In this document: positions 39,049 through 48,705 of the stretch, piece by piece
Numbering within the stretch: position 1 is the stretch's first letter
How the letters are laid out: each line of letters starts with the position of its first letter
Source of the DNA: Crocosphaera watsonii WH 8501
GTDB lineage: Bacteria; Cyanobacteriota; Cyanobacteriia; Cyanobacteriales; Microcystaceae
NCBI RefSeq assembly: GCF_000167195.1
Contig: NZ_AADV02000004.1
Coordinates: 119,979-183,978, forward strand
DNA: 64,000 nt
Direction: 5' to 3'
The notes under the pieces: model-generated
What the model was told of the DNA's origin: nothing
What the model saw: the letters and a program-made list of their open reading frames with translations, nothing else
Database searches by the model: none
Made by a program: the position numbers and the translations under genes

Positions 39049-39082
39049 AAGAATCTCCTTAATTTATTAAGGATAGCGTCAA
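39049..39082 (+). other. Hairpin resembling an IS200/IS605 right end, upstream of DUF502 gene
   Basis: AAGAATCTCCTT, then the perfect palindrome CCTTAATTTATTAAGG (39057-39072) and ATAGCGTCAA follow the same order as the right ends at 23540-23572 and, on the minus strand, about 15371-15424. If real, it is the last trace of an element that inserted beside the group II intron relic. The match is short, so chance is possible. Confidence 0.3.
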
Positions 39083-39086
39083 CTAA

Positions 39087-39845
39087 GTGGAGAGTTGGTA
39101 CTTTGTGCTGCAACGTTTTAGACAAGATTTAAAAAATGATTTAATTGCTGGCCTATTAGTGGTTATTCCCCTAGCAACAACTATCTGGTTAACCATTACT
39201 ATTGCCACTTGGGTTGTTAATCTTTTAACTCAAATTCCCAAACAACTTAACCCTTTCGACGGCCTCGATCCAATTTTAAGTTCTGTTTTCAACCTCAGTG
39301 TGGGCTTAGCTGTGCCTCTGCTATTTATTTTAATTATTGGTTTAATGGCCCGTAATATTGCTGGCAGATGGCTATTGGACGTAGGAGAACGGATTTTACA
39401 ATCAATTCCCTTAGCTGGTGCCGTTTATAAAACCCTAAAACAAATATTAGAAACCCTTTTTCAAGACTCTAAAAGTAAATTTCGGCGTGTGGTAATGGTG
39501 GAATATCCCCGTCAGGGGGTTTGGAGTTTAGGGTTTGTTACAGGTACTTTAAGCCCCTCTCTACAAACCCATTTAGAGAAACCCATGTTAAGTGTGTTTA
39601 TTCCCACCACTCCCAACCCCACATCAGGATGGTACGCCATTGTTGCTGCTGATGATGTGATTAATTTGCCTATTTCCATCGAAGATGCCTTTAAAGTGTT
39701 AATTTCTGGGGGTATTGTCAGCCCCAATATTCCCAACCCTGTTCCTCACCTATCTCAACCCAATAAGAATAATCCTACTACTATGGATGCTTCTTTGACC
39801 GAAAAAAGCGGAGCCGTAGAAACGACAAAACCTTCTCAAATCTAA
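39087..39845 (+). CDS. DUF502 family membrane protein
   Basis: The protein has up to 252 residues. Family members usually start near LQRFRQDLKNDLIAG, so the GTG at 39105 may be the true start and the GTG at 39087 an upstream alternative. Two membrane segments (LIAGLLVVIPLATTIWLTIT and LSVGLAVPLLFILIIGLMARN) precede the DUF502 core: LLDVGERILQSIPLAGAVYK, FRRVVMVEYPRQGVWSLGF and SVFIPTTPNPTSGW. The biochemical function is unknown. The nusB gene follows after 23 bases and is likely in the same operon. The region upstream is a patchwork of mobile relics. Confidence 0.88.
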   Translation: MESWYFVLQRFRQDLKNDLIAGLLVVIPLATTIWLTITIATWVVNLLTQIPKQLNPFDGLDPILSSVFNLSVGLAVPLLFILIIGLMARNIAGRWLLDVGERILQSIPLAGAVYKTLKQILETLFQDSKSKFRRVVMVEYPRQGVWSLGFVTGTLSPSLQTHLEKPMLSVFIPTTPNPTSGWYAIVAADDVINLPISIEDAFKVLISGGIVSPNIPNPVPHLSQPNKNNPTTMDASLTEKSGAVETTKPSQI

Positions 39846-39868
39846 AAATTTAAGTTATTTAACTGCTT

Positions 39869-40498
39869 ATGCCTCCTCGTCAGCAACCTCGTCGTATTTC
39901 CCGCGAACTAGCCCTATTGAGTCTTAGTCAAATTAAAGGAAACCCCGAAAAACTAGAACAGGTTGACCTTAGTGAGCTAACTTTAGCCGCTATTCGTACC
40001 CTGACTAGCGAGGTACAAGATACCTTAGAAACCGCATCGGCAGAAGTCAAAAGGGGACATAATCAACTGTTTCAGTCCGAAACCCGTGCCACCACTGTAG
40101 AGAGTGCGAAAACCATGATTGAAGACGCTCTCACCCTAACACAAACTGCTATTAATCGTTTAGCCAGTGCTGTAGAATTTCCTGAAATCGTTCAACTAGC
40201 TACTCAACACGAAGTTCGACAATACGCCATTGAACTTATCGCAACAGTTGCCCGACGGAGAAACGACATCGATCAACAATTAGAAGTGGTGTTAAAAGAT
40301 TGGCAATTAAAGCGTTTAGCCAAAATAGATCAAGATATCTTACGTCTTGCTGTGGCAGAAATTTTGTTTCTTGATATTCCCGAAAAAGTCGCTATCAATG
40401 AAGCAGTGGAATTGGCCAAACGTTATTCCGACGATGATGGTTATCGTTTTATTAACGGGGTGTTGAGACGATTTACAGACCAGATGAAACAAAAATAA
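39869..40498 (+). CDS. nusB: Transcription antitermination factor NusB
   Basis: The 209-residue protein begins [20 protein letters not shown] and ends with [17 protein letters not shown]-type residues ([17 protein letters not shown]) and [12 protein letters not shown], all standard NusB. Cyanobacterial NusB has an extra helical insert (about residues 40-90), as seen here. NusB binds boxA RNA with ribosomal protein S10 and supports rRNA transcription. The stop is four bases from that of the convergent gene at 40503. Confidence 0.94.
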   Translation: MPPRQQPRRISRELALLSLSQIKGNPEKLEQVDLSELTLAAIRTLTSEVQDTLETASAEVKRGHNQLFQSETRATTVESAKTMIEDALTLTQTAINRLASAVEFPEIVQLATQHEVRQYAIELIATVARRRNDIDQQLEVVLKDWQLKRLAKIDQDILRLAVAEILFLDIPEKVAINEAVELAKRYSDDDGYRFINGVLRRFTDQMKQK

Positions 40499-40502
40499 CA
40501 GC

Positions 40503-40931
40503 TTAGTTATCTTCTTTTTTGTCCCGTAGTCGTTCCAGTAAGCAACGTAAATGGTTTGTACTATTGGTGGGCATTCTGGGAGATGGTAATTTATCGTTGG
40601 GCCAATTTGATAAATCAAAACAAATACATATGGGAGAAGGAACACCAGTCATTGTTATCGGAATGGGTAAGTGGCAGCGAGGGCAGTCTATAAGTTCCCA
40701 AGCAGGACTTAATAATTGTTGTATAGTTTGATCTGTTCCTTCTAAATAACAATCAGCGTCAGTATAAATGATTTTTTGCCAACATTCTTCAAATTCCGTG
40801 GAATAATGATGTTCTTTAAAAATTACTTGGGGATAAATCCTTTCTTGTCGTTTGGGACAAACGACACCTTTACCCAATTGAAACCAATGGGCAAGATATT
40901 GTTTAACCTGTTCAGTTGAAGCCATACTCAT
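40503..40931 (-). CDS. Conserved cyanobacterial protein with Cys pairs, unknown
   Basis: The 142-residue protein has no membrane segment. It contains CPRCHLPIP (about residues 83-91) and CICFDL some 15 residues later, plus an earlier lone Cys in VVCPKRQERIYP. This suggests a small zinc-ribbon-like or metal site. I do not recognise a named family. It converges with nusB with almost no gap and may share a terminator region. Confidence 0.6.
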   Translation of the reverse strand: MSMASTEQVKQYLAHWFQLGKGVVCPKRQERIYPQVIFKEHHYSTEFEECWQKIIYTDADCYLEGTDQTIQQLLSPAWELIDCPRCHLPIPITMTGVPSPICICFDLSNWPNDKLPSPRMPTNSTNHLRCLLERLRDKKEDN

Positions 40932-41085
40932 TAGATTGTGCCGAGATTATGCGACCTGATCCTATGCTAACGTTTTCCTTGAGCCTTCTATGGAAGAAAA
41001 AATATAGATTAGGTTCGATGATTAATCAACTTATTTTGTTATTGTTAAGTTAAGTAACAATTATTAGTCTCTTTCTAACTTTCCT

Positions 41086-42930
41086 ATGGCTGTTTTCCCT
41101 AACCCACAGTTTAAAAAATCTGTCAAGTCCTCAAGAGAAAATGATGGGAGTTTAGTTCTCAAACTACTCCCCTATCTTCGTCGCTATCCTAAGCTATTGT
41201 TGTTATCGGTTAGTTTATTATTACCCTTATCAATTTCTGGGGCGATCCAACCTTTGATTATTGGACAAGCAGTATCGTTGTTACGTCAAGAAAGCACTTG
41301 GCCTTTTTTAGAACAATTATCCTTAGACAAAGGATTACAATTTTTAATTATCTTATTATTAGTAACAATTATTATCCGTTTAGTTTGTACCTCTTCCCAA
41401 GGATTTATTGTTCAGAAACTAGGGCAGAATATCACAGCAGATATTAGAGATGATTTATTTACCCATGTTATTTCATTAGGAACCAGTTTTTTTAATCGAA
41501 CCCCCATTGGGCGTTTGATTACCCGTTTAACCAGTGATGTTGAAGCATTGGGGGGGGTTTTTGCTAGTGGGGCTATTGGGGTTATTAGTGACGCTATTTA
41601 TATCCTGCTGATCATTATTACTATGTTCACAGTTCAGGCACAGTTAGCCTTGATGCTGTTATCACTGATGCTACCTATTGCCGCATTAATTGTATATTTT
41701 CAGGAACAATATCGTAAAGCAAATTATCAGTCTAGGGAAAAACTATCGGAACTAAATTCCATGTTACAGGAGAATTTAGCCGGAATTAATGTGGTTCAAT
41801 TATTCCGAAGAGAACAGTTTAATAGTGAGTTATTTCGTGTTATTAATAATGATTATCGTCGGGCAACTGATAAAACAATCTTCCATGAATCGGCGGTTTC
41901 TGCTACATTAGAATGGGTTAGTTTAGTGGCGATCGCTGGAGTTCTTGGCTTAGGTGGCATCTTTATTATTAATGATAATATTACCTTTGGAACTTTATCA
42001 GCTTTTATTTTATACGCTCAACGTCTGTTTAACCCTTTACGTCAATTTGCCGATAAATTTACTATGTTTCAGGCAGGTTTTACCGCCATTGAAAGGATTA
42101 GTGAGTTAATGAAAGAACCCATTGAGATTAAAGAAAGTGACAAAAATATTCAATTCTTAGACAGTGTAAAATATAGAGATAAAATTGGAGAAATTTGTTT
42201 TGATAATGTTTGGTTTGGCTATAAACCTGACGAATTTGTTCTCAAAGATTTAAACTTTACCATTTCTCCTGGTGAAAAAGTAGCTTTAGTCGGTCCAACA
42301 GGCGCTGGTAAAAGTTCAATGATCCGTCTTCTTTCTCGTCTCTACGAACCAACAAAGGGAAGAATTCTTATTGATGGAATAGATATTAGAGATATTTCCA
42401 AGAAAGAATTAAGACAATATATAGGGATGATTTTACAGGAAAGCTTTTTGTTTGCCGGAGATGTGAAAAGAAATATTACATTGGGGGAAAATTATTCCTT
42501 AGAACAAGTACAAGAAGCTGCCAAACTAACCAATATTAATCATTTAATTGAAGAACTACCCCAAGGTTATCATACCCAGTTAAGAGAAAGAGGAACGAAT
42601 TTATCTGGGGGACAAAAACAATTATTAGCCTTTGCCAGAGTAGCGATCCGCAACCCCCATATTTTAGTTTTAGATGAAGCAACAGCAAGTTTAGATGTAC
42701 AAACGGAAGCCTTAATTCAAGAAGCTTTAGAAAAATTGTTAATCAATAGAACAGCAGTTATTATTGCCCATCGCTTATCAACTATTCGGGATGTGGACAG
42801 AATTTTTGTTTTGAAACAAGGGAGAATTATCGAGTCAGGAAATCATCAACAATTACTCGATAAAAAAGGGTTGTATCATAGTTTATATCAATTACAAATG
42901 ATGGGACATAAAGAAAGTATTGGTAATTAA
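41086..42930 (+). CDS. ABC exporter, fused membrane and ATPase domains
   Basis: The 614-residue half-transporter has six membrane helices (residues ~35-330) and one ATPase domain. It has Walker A GPTGAGKSS, Q-loop ILQESFLF, signature LSGGQKQLLAFARVA, Walker B ILVLDEATASLD and H-loop IAHRLSTIRD. It would act as a homodimer or with a partner to export lipids, peptides or drugs; the substrate is not predictable. It is a lone gene, with its stop directly beside the convergent response-regulator fragment. Confidence 0.92.
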   Translation: MAVFPNPQFKKSVKSSRENDGSLVLKLLPYLRRYPKLLLLSVSLLLPLSISGAIQPLIIGQAVSLLRQESTWPFLEQLSLDKGLQFLIILLLVTIIIRLVCTSSQGFIVQKLGQNITADIRDDLFTHVISLGTSFFNRTPIGRLITRLTSDVEALGGVFASGAIGVISDAIYILLIIITMFTVQAQLALMLLSLMLPIAALIVYFQEQYRKANYQSREKLSELNSMLQENLAGINVVQLFRREQFNSELFRVINNDYRRATDKTIFHESAVSATLEWVSLVAIAGVLGLGGIFIINDNITFGTLSAFILYAQRLFNPLRQFADKFTMFQAGFTAIERISELMKEPIEIKESDKNIQFLDSVKYRDKIGEICFDNVWFGYKPDEFVLKDLNFTISPGEKVALVGPTGAGKSSMIRLLSRLYEPTKGRILIDGIDIRDISKKELRQYIGMILQESFLFAGDVKRNITLGENYSLEQVQEAAKLTNINHLIEELPQGYHTQLRERGTNLSGGQKQLLAFARVAIRNPHILVLDEATASLDVQTEALIQEALEKLLINRTAVIIAHRLSTIRDVDRIFVLKQGRIIESGNHQQLLDKKGLYHSLYQLQMMGHKESIGN

Positions 42931-43653
42931 CTAATCATCATTTTTCCCAATTAAGTCAATAACAGCATTGATTAAAGTATCATCATGAAAACTGCTTTTT
43001 GTTAGATAATAATCTGCCCCTACTTCTAACCCTTGTAATCGATCCTCTTCTCGATCCTTATAGGAAACAATGATGACAGGAATCGATTTCAACTGCGGGC
43101 TACTTTTGATATTATGAACCAATTTAATTCCGTTCATACGGGGCATATCAATATCACTAATAACTAAGTCATAATGACCAACACGAACTGCATTCCACCC
43201 TTCCATGCCATCAACAGCAATATCAACCTTATAGCCCTTATTTTCTAACAATTTTCTTTCCATTTCTCGAACAGTAATCGAATCATCAACCACTAAAATA
43301 TGTTTGCTAGATTGATGCCAAGCAGTCTCCTCTTTAGTTTTAACATGATTAATAGAAATATTGGCTAAAATCTTATCAAGAGAACGGACTAGATCCAAAA
43401 CATCGATAATTAAAATCGGCGAACCATCTTCTAAAAAAGCAGCCCCAGTGATATCTTGAACTTTACCCAAGCGAGGATCTAGAGGACGAACCACTAAGCT
43501 TTTTTCCCCCAAAAAGCGATCAATAACTAAGCCATAACGATTCGTTTGATCACTAACAACAATAACCGATAACGGTTCCGTTGGCGTAGAATTTGAGGTT
43601 AATTCTAACACTTGTTCTGCCCTAACTAGGGTTTGCTGAAAAAGTTTCTCCAA
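42931..43653 (-). pseudogene. C-terminal part of a CheA-type hybrid kinase (CheW-like and receiver domains)
   Basis: Only ~230 native residues remain. A CheW-like domain comes first (YGLVIDRFLGEKSLVVRPLD, GAAFLEDGSPILIIDVLDL). A complete receiver domain follows, with ILVVDDSITVRE, ISDIDMPRMNG (phospho-Asp) and VIIVSYKDREED with a late Lys in YYLTKSS. The Hpt, dimer and ATPase domains expected upstream are missing. The first ~9 codons, including the ATG at 43653, are encoded by the end of the IS5-type element, and the sequence beyond that element is unrelated. It might still make a stand-alone receiver protein from an IS-borne start, which I consider unlikely but possible. Confidence 0.82.
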
Positions 43654-45321
43654 AATTTATGCCACTTTTGACCAAGAATTTTCTGACAAATCAATAAGTT
43701 TTAGTACATGAAAATTGTTTAAAGTATAATCAAAATTAATGAAAGGCGGTTTGATGAGTTCCCCTGTTCTATTATTAGTAAATAAGGACAAAAAAAGCGA
43801 CAAAAACTGCCTCAGAAGTTTAGAAAGATTGACAACTAAAAATGTAATAGCAATAGATGTAATGGAGGTTTCAGGGAGTTTTGTCATCACGAGATTTAGG
43901 CTAAATCTTCGTTTAGCTTGTCCAAACTTTCCCTCAATAGCATTACGGAAGCATTCATCGGAGTGGGCTTGTTTCTTTTCTTCTTCACTGACATTTTTCG
44001 GAGGTCTTCCTAACTTCGGACCACTGATTCTTATCCCTCTTTCCTTACACCAATTTCTGTTTTCCCTAGTTCGATAAATTTTATCTACATGGACGGATTC
44101 GGGATAATAGCCAAACGTTTCTTTATACTTTTCTACTTGTTCTTTTAAATGACAAGATTCATTGAAGTTTTCCCAACTTATTTTGTCTAGAAACACATAG
44201 TTATCTACACAGCTTACTGAGAGTTTAGCTCCAAACTCTATTGGTTTTCCTGCTTTTCCCCTCACTATTGGACGAATATGCGGTTGAGTTAAACTTACAA
44301 TTCTTTGAGGAACACTCTGGGTCTTATTCTCCCACATTGACTGTTGTTGTTCATAAACTTTTTTGATAGTCTCTAGACAATTTTTCTGTCTTTTACTCAG
44401 ATTTTCCAGGGAAGCCCCAGCTTGAATTAAGTCTTCTATATTTCCTAAATTTTTCTTAAGGTATTTTAACTGTTTCCCGATAGCTTTTCTTCTTTCTTGA
44501 TAAGATACTTTTCGTTTTTTAGCTACTTTTAAGTATTCCTTTCTAGCAATTATTCTAGAAGTTCTCGGCTTTTTTCTCAATTTTACTCTTAATGGTTTAT
44601 AAAGATTATCTATTATTCTTTCTGTCTCAATTCTGGCTTGATTTAATATGCCTAAATCCGTTGGGTATTTGATGTCTGCTGGCGCACAAGTCGCATCTAA
44701 AATTAGTTTACCTTTATTTTTTATTTTTTCTCTTTTTTCTTGGAGACAATCCTTTTTTTTTACTTCTTTATCACTCTTGTCTATTTCTCTTTTTACTATT
44801 TTTTTATTGATTTTGTTTATCAATTCTCCATCAATTATTTTCCTAAAATGAACTAGCATTGAAGATTCCAGTGGTGGCTCTTGTTGATAACAATTTAAAC
44901 CTATAAAGTATTGTAGATAGGGATTTTCTCTAATCTGTTCTATAGTTTCTCTATCACTTGTTCTTAATTTTTCCTTAATAATTAATGTCCCTAATGCCAT
45001 TCTAAATAGTTTGGCTGGCGCACCTTTTTCTGCTGAAAAAAGTTTAGCATATTCTTCCTCAAAATCATCCCAAGGTATCAACTCTGCCATGATTACCCAA
45101 CGATTATTGGGGGACAATTTGCCCTCGAAAGGTAATTCAAATTTTTCTGGGGGCGGTAAAGGTTGCTCCTCTTTTCGATACATTTGTTCTTGACCAATAA
45201 CTGGGAGGTGTTTCTACCAATTATAGCGGTTTGTAGCCGACAAAGCTGATCTTTTTTGCGATCGCGAATATGGGTGTAACCTTTTAAAGAATAGGGTTTT
45301 GCTTTTATTCAGCAAACCCTA
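43627..45321 (-). mobile_element. IS5-superfamily insertion sequence, apparently intact
   Basis: The ends are TAGGGTTTGCTGAA at 43627-43640 and its exact inverse at 45308-45321; partial matching continues inward. The transposase gene fills most of the 1695 bp. The left flank is a CheA-type gene fragment and the right flank a tnpB lacking its first codons, so the flanks do not rejoin. Apart from an ambiguous TA, no target duplication is seen. Confidence 0.82.
43657..45183 (-). CDS. IS5-family transposase
   Basis: The 508-residue intact protein starts MYRKEEQPLPPPEKFELPFE. Its N-terminal domain has IPWDDFEEEYAKLFS and the RENPYLQYFIGL pattern typical of the IS5/IS1182-like group. The catalytic region has LILDATCAPADIKYPTD (first Asp), VHVDKIYRTRENR (second Asp), and RNAIEGKFGQAKRRFSL (Glu). 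With a whole gene and matching ends, this is the insertion sequence in the window most likely to be active. Confidence 0.92.
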   Translation of the reverse strand: MYRKEEQPLPPPEKFELPFEGKLSPNNRWVIMAELIPWDDFEEEYAKLFSAEKGAPAKLFRMALGTLIIKEKLRTSDRETIEQIRENPYLQYFIGLNCYQQEPPLESSMLVHFRKIIDGELINKINKKIVKREIDKSDKEVKKKDCLQEKREKIKNKGKLILDATCAPADIKYPTDLGILNQARIETERIIDNLYKPLRVKLRKKPRTSRIIARKEYLKVAKKRKVSYQERRKAIGKQLKYLKKNLGNIEDLIQAGASLENLSKRQKNCLETIKKVYEQQQSMWENKTQSVPQRIVSLTQPHIRPIVRGKAGKPIEFGAKLSVSCVDNYVFLDKISWENFNESCHLKEQVEKYKETFGYYPESVHVDKIYRTRENRNWCKERGIRISGPKLGRPPKNVSEEEKKQAHSDECFRNAIEGKFGQAKRRFSLNLVMTKLPETSITSIAITFLVVNLSKLLRQFLSLFLSLFTNNRTGELIKPPFINFDYTLNNFHVLKLIDLSENSWSKVA

Positions 45322-46544
45322 ATTATTGCTACCGAATTTATCCTGATGCTAGTCAAGAAAAAGAATTACTTGACTGGCTAGAAATCTGTCGATGTGTCTA
45401 TAATTACGCTTTGAGAGAAAGGAAAGAATGGATAAATTCTCGTAAATCTAAGGTTAATGCTTGTAGTCTTCATTCTGAATATATTATCCCTGCTGACCAG
45501 CCTTTTCCTGACTACTATAAGCAGAAAAAAGCTTTAACACAAGCCAAAAAAGAATACCCATCACTTAAACGAGTTCAGTCTCAAGTGTTACAAGAGGTTA
45601 TAGGTCGCCTGGACAAAGCGTTTAACTTTTTCTGGAAAAGAAGTTTCGGGTTTCCAAGGTTTAAAAAGTATGGTCAGTACAGATCAATAAATTTTCCTCA
45701 GTTCAAAGATAATCCCATCACAGGGTATTAGATAAGACTACAAAAAATAGGTAGTGTTAGGCTAAACCTACACAGACCTATTCCCGATGGTTTTATCGTT
45801 AAACAAGTTCAAATAGTTAAAAAAGTGTCTGGTTGGTATGCTGTTATCTGTATTCAGTCAGATGTTAAAATTCCATCTATTGAAGCACAAGGAAAATCTT
45901 TAGGGATTGATCTAGGGCTGGAAAAATTTATCGCTACCTCACAGCAAGAGTTAATAGTTAGACCAAGGTTCTTTGTAGAACTTCAAAGCAAGCTTCAATG
46001 GCTGCAACGAAGATTATCTAAGAAACAAAAGGGGTCTAAAAACTGGCATAAAGCTCGTGAAAAAGTAGCTAGATTACACGAACACATTTATAACACTCGT
46101 AAGAATTTTCATTATCAGGTTGCTCACCATCTTTGTGACCAAGCTAATATCATATTTGCCGAAGACTTAAACCTAAAAGCTATGTCGAGAGGAATGTTAT
46201 GTAAGCATACTCTTGATGCTGGTTTCGGGAGTTTTCTGGAAATATTAAGCCACGTCGCTTGGAAAAGAAATGTTTACTTTGAGAAAGTTGATGCTAATTT
46301 TACCAGTCAAACTTGTCCTAATTGTGGGGTAGTGACGGGGAAAAAAAGCTTATCTCAACGAGTACATGAATGTTCTAATTGTGGTTTTGTAACTGATAGG
46401 GACGTTGCTGCTGCTATGATAGTCGAGCAACGTGGACTTGCAGCCCTCGGACTGGGGATCAAGCTGCCTGTGGAGGACAAGGTTATCGGGGATGTCCGTA
46501 AAAAGTCATCTAGAGCCTCCCGTAGAAGCAGGAAAGCCTCGTAG
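45322..46544 (+). pseudogene. tnpB relic, start lost and one in-frame stop
   Basis: The frame begins at the IS5 boundary (NYCYRIYPDASQEKELLDW), runs to a TAG at 45729-45731, and continues in the same frame to 46544 (IRLQKIGSVRLNLHRPIPDG...). RuvC residues GIDLGLEKF and FAEDLNLKAM, the zinc finger CPNCG...CSNCG and TDRDVAAAMI are intact. It lacks only the first few codons and has one premature stop. It belongs to a different subgroup from the intact tnpB at 22349. A right-end hairpin (CCCTGtaCCGC...GCGGtCAGGG, 46562-46586) and AATGTCAC end the element near 46601, directly beside the next gene's stop. Confidence 0.85.
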
Positions 46545-46602
46545 TGATATGAGGAAGCCTACCCTGTACCGCCTAAGCGGTCAGGGTTGGGAGAATGTCA
46601 CA

Positions 46603-47688
46603 TCAATCATGAATTTCTCGACGTTTATGCCAAGCTTGCCAACCCACATATCCTAATAAGAATGTAGCAGCGATCGCAAATCCCCAACCACTGGGAATAT
46701 TAGATAGTCCTAAAGCAAGACTACCCACCCATAAAGTTAAAGCATAAATAAACAATACTGTGAGACGATGAGAAATTCCTGCTTGAATTAAACGGTGATG
46801 TAGATGACGGTTATCCCCAATAAACGGCGATTTTCCTTGGGCAATACGGGAAATAATCACCACCGACATATCTAAAATTGGCACAGCTAACACAACAAAA
46901 GGCAATAATACTGCTGTTACCGCTACCGTGGCCATAGTTGCCACTTTCACCAAACCAATAACCCCCACACCAGCCAGGGTAAACCCCATAAAATAGGCTC
47001 CACCATCTCCCATAAAAATAGTTGCCGGGTTGAAATTGTAACGAAGAAACCCTAAAGCTGCCCCAGCTAATGCTGCCGCAATCAAAGCAGCGGCTGGTTG
47101 TTCCATGAATAAAGCTAACACCATCATCACCACCGCAGAAATGCCACATCCTCCGGCAGCCAACCCATCTAAACCATCGATCCAATTAATAGCATTGGCC
47201 ATGCCTACCAGCCAAATAACTGTAATGGGAAGACTCAATAAACCTATTTGAATTAAATTACCAAAAGGAACGGATAAAAACTCAATACGAACTCCCACAC
47301 CCCAAGCAGCACTGGCTACCACTGTTTGTAATATAAGGCGAGTCATGGGGCTTAAATTGTAGAGATCGTCCGTTAGGCCAATGAGGAAAAAGGCCACACC
47401 GCCCATAGTAACGCCCCATATTTCCCATTCTTTATTGGGGGGCAACCAACCAAACCCCCCCAAAATCCAAACTAATATTAATGCAATAACGGTTCCTGCA
47501 AAAATAGAAACCCCTCCTAAGCGGACCATTGGTCGTTCGTGCATGGTATCTTTATCAGGGTCTTGGTTGGGTTTATCAACTAAACCTTTTCTTTGTCCAA
47601 ACTCGTTAATGATGGGAGTACTCCACCAAACCACCACCAACGCGATGATAAAAGCGACGAGATGATATAGTTCTGTTGGCATTGACAT
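46603..47688 (-). CDS. MraY/WecA family glycosyl-1-phosphate transferase
   Basis: The 361-residue protein has about eleven membrane segments. It has the family motifs DDLYNLSP, WIDGLDGLAAG (catalytic acidic loop), NPATIFMGDGGAYFMG and RHLHHRLIQAG. The HLHHRL motif points to the WecA/TagO branch, which transfers N-acetylglucosamine phosphate to a polyprenyl phosphate to start cell-surface polysaccharides, rather than to MraY of peptidoglycan synthesis. A TnpB element ends within a few bases of its stop codon without damaging it. Confidence 0.9.
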   Translation of the reverse strand: MSMPTELYHLVAFIIALVVVWWSTPIINEFGQRKGLVDKPNQDPDKDTMHERPMVRLGGVSIFAGTVIALILVWILGGFGWLPPNKEWEIWGVTMGGVAFFLIGLTDDLYNLSPMTRLILQTVVASAAWGVGVRIEFLSVPFGNLIQIGLLSLPITVIWLVGMANAINWIDGLDGLAAGGCGISAVVMMVLALFMEQPAAALIAAALAGAALGFLRYNFNPATIFMGDGGAYFMGFTLAGVGVIGLVKVATMATVAVTAVLLPFVVLAVPILDMSVVIISRIAQGKSPFIGDNRHLHHRLIQAGISHRLTVLFIYALTLWVGSLALGLSNIPSGWGFAIAATFLLGYVGWQAWHKRREIHD

Positions 47689-47798
47689 GGGTTTGGTTTA
47701 TTTCCCTTCCATTATAGGTAACAATTTTTACCCTAAATTACTCTATTTTGGTCGACGCTGTAAACTGAAATTGTGTTACAACCATTCAAACAACCATC

Positions 47799-48599
47799 AT
47801 GCACAGTTTTATCCCTCCTCAGCGTTTTTTCCCTTATCTCTCCTGGACTGATATTGACTCCATGGAGGATAAGGAAAATATGGTTATTGTGCAACCTATC
47901 GGGGCGATCGAACAACATGGACCTCATTTACCGATCGCAGTGGATGCTGCTATCAGTTTGGGGGTGTTGGGTAAGGCGTTGGAAAAGTTACCTCCAGAGA
48001 TTCCTTGTTATGCTTTACCTTGTCTTTATTATGGCAAATCTAATGAGCATTGGGGCTTTCCTGGAACCATTACACTGAGTGCAAATACTTTAATATCTGT
48101 CATTAGCGAAGTGGCCCAAAGTATCTATCGTTCTGGGTTTCGTAAATTAATACTTATGAACTCCCACGGTGGACAACCGCAAATTATGGACATTGTTGCT
48201 AGGGATATTCATCAAAAATATCAAGATTTTTCGCTGTTTCCTTTTTTTACTTGGCGAGTCCCTAATATTGCTAAGGAATTATTAACGCCTCAAGAATTGG
48301 AATATGGTATCCACGCAGGGGATGCAGAAACCAGTATTATCCTGGCTTTATTGCCGGATCAAGTGAAAATGTCCCAAGCTGTTAAGGAGTATCCCCAAGG
48401 GTTGCCAGAGGATAGTTTAGTCAGTATGGAGGGAAAATTACCTTTTGCTTGGTTGACCAAAGAGTTAAGCAAAAGTGGGGTTATGGGTGATGCTACCGTA
48501 GCCAGCAAAGAAAAAGGAGATCGCCTCTTAGCTTCTGTGTCTGATGGTTGGGTTCAAGTGATTAAAGATGTTTATTCTTTTAGGCAACCTTACCTATAA
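47799..48599 (+). CDS. Creatininase family protein
   Basis: The 266-residue protein has the family metal-site motifs: IGAIEQHGPHLPIAVDA (Glu, His, Asp), NSHGGQPQ, and HAGDAETSIIL (His and Glu). The family includes creatinine amidohydrolase, MftE and a riboflavin/F420-pathway formamide hydrolase, so the substrate is not certain. In cyanobacteria it is probably an amide hydrolase. It is divergent from the glycosyltransferase, with about 110 bases between starts. Confidence 0.87.
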   Translation: MHSFIPPQRFFPYLSWTDIDSMEDKENMVIVQPIGAIEQHGPHLPIAVDAAISLGVLGKALEKLPPEIPCYALPCLYYGKSNEHWGFPGTITLSANTLISVISEVAQSIYRSGFRKLILMNSHGGQPQIMDIVARDIHQKYQDFSLFPFFTWRVPNIAKELLTPQELEYGIHAGDAETSIILALLPDQVKMSQAVKEYPQGLPEDSLVSMEGKLPFAWLTKELSKSGVMGDATVASKEKGDRLLASVSDGWVQVIKDVYSFRQPYL

Positions 48600-48705
48600 T
48601 GAGAAGTTTTCTCTATCCATATTCTTTTTAAAAGGGGGTATCTAAATGGGATTTGGTATGAGCTTGATAATGTGCTGTTTCAATGTAAAACAGCTTAGCT
48701 ATAGC

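Noticed and set aside
38589-39086. The thrB-DUF502 gap considered as a riboswitch or RNase P RNA
   Set aside because: The conserved RNase P blocks are absent, and the reverse-transcriptase-like start codons at 38941 fit a group II intron relic better.
46432-46656. A 74-codon frame across the tnpB end and WecA-like gene end
   Set aside because: It crosses the right-end hairpin of the element and overlaps two better-supported genes in other frames.
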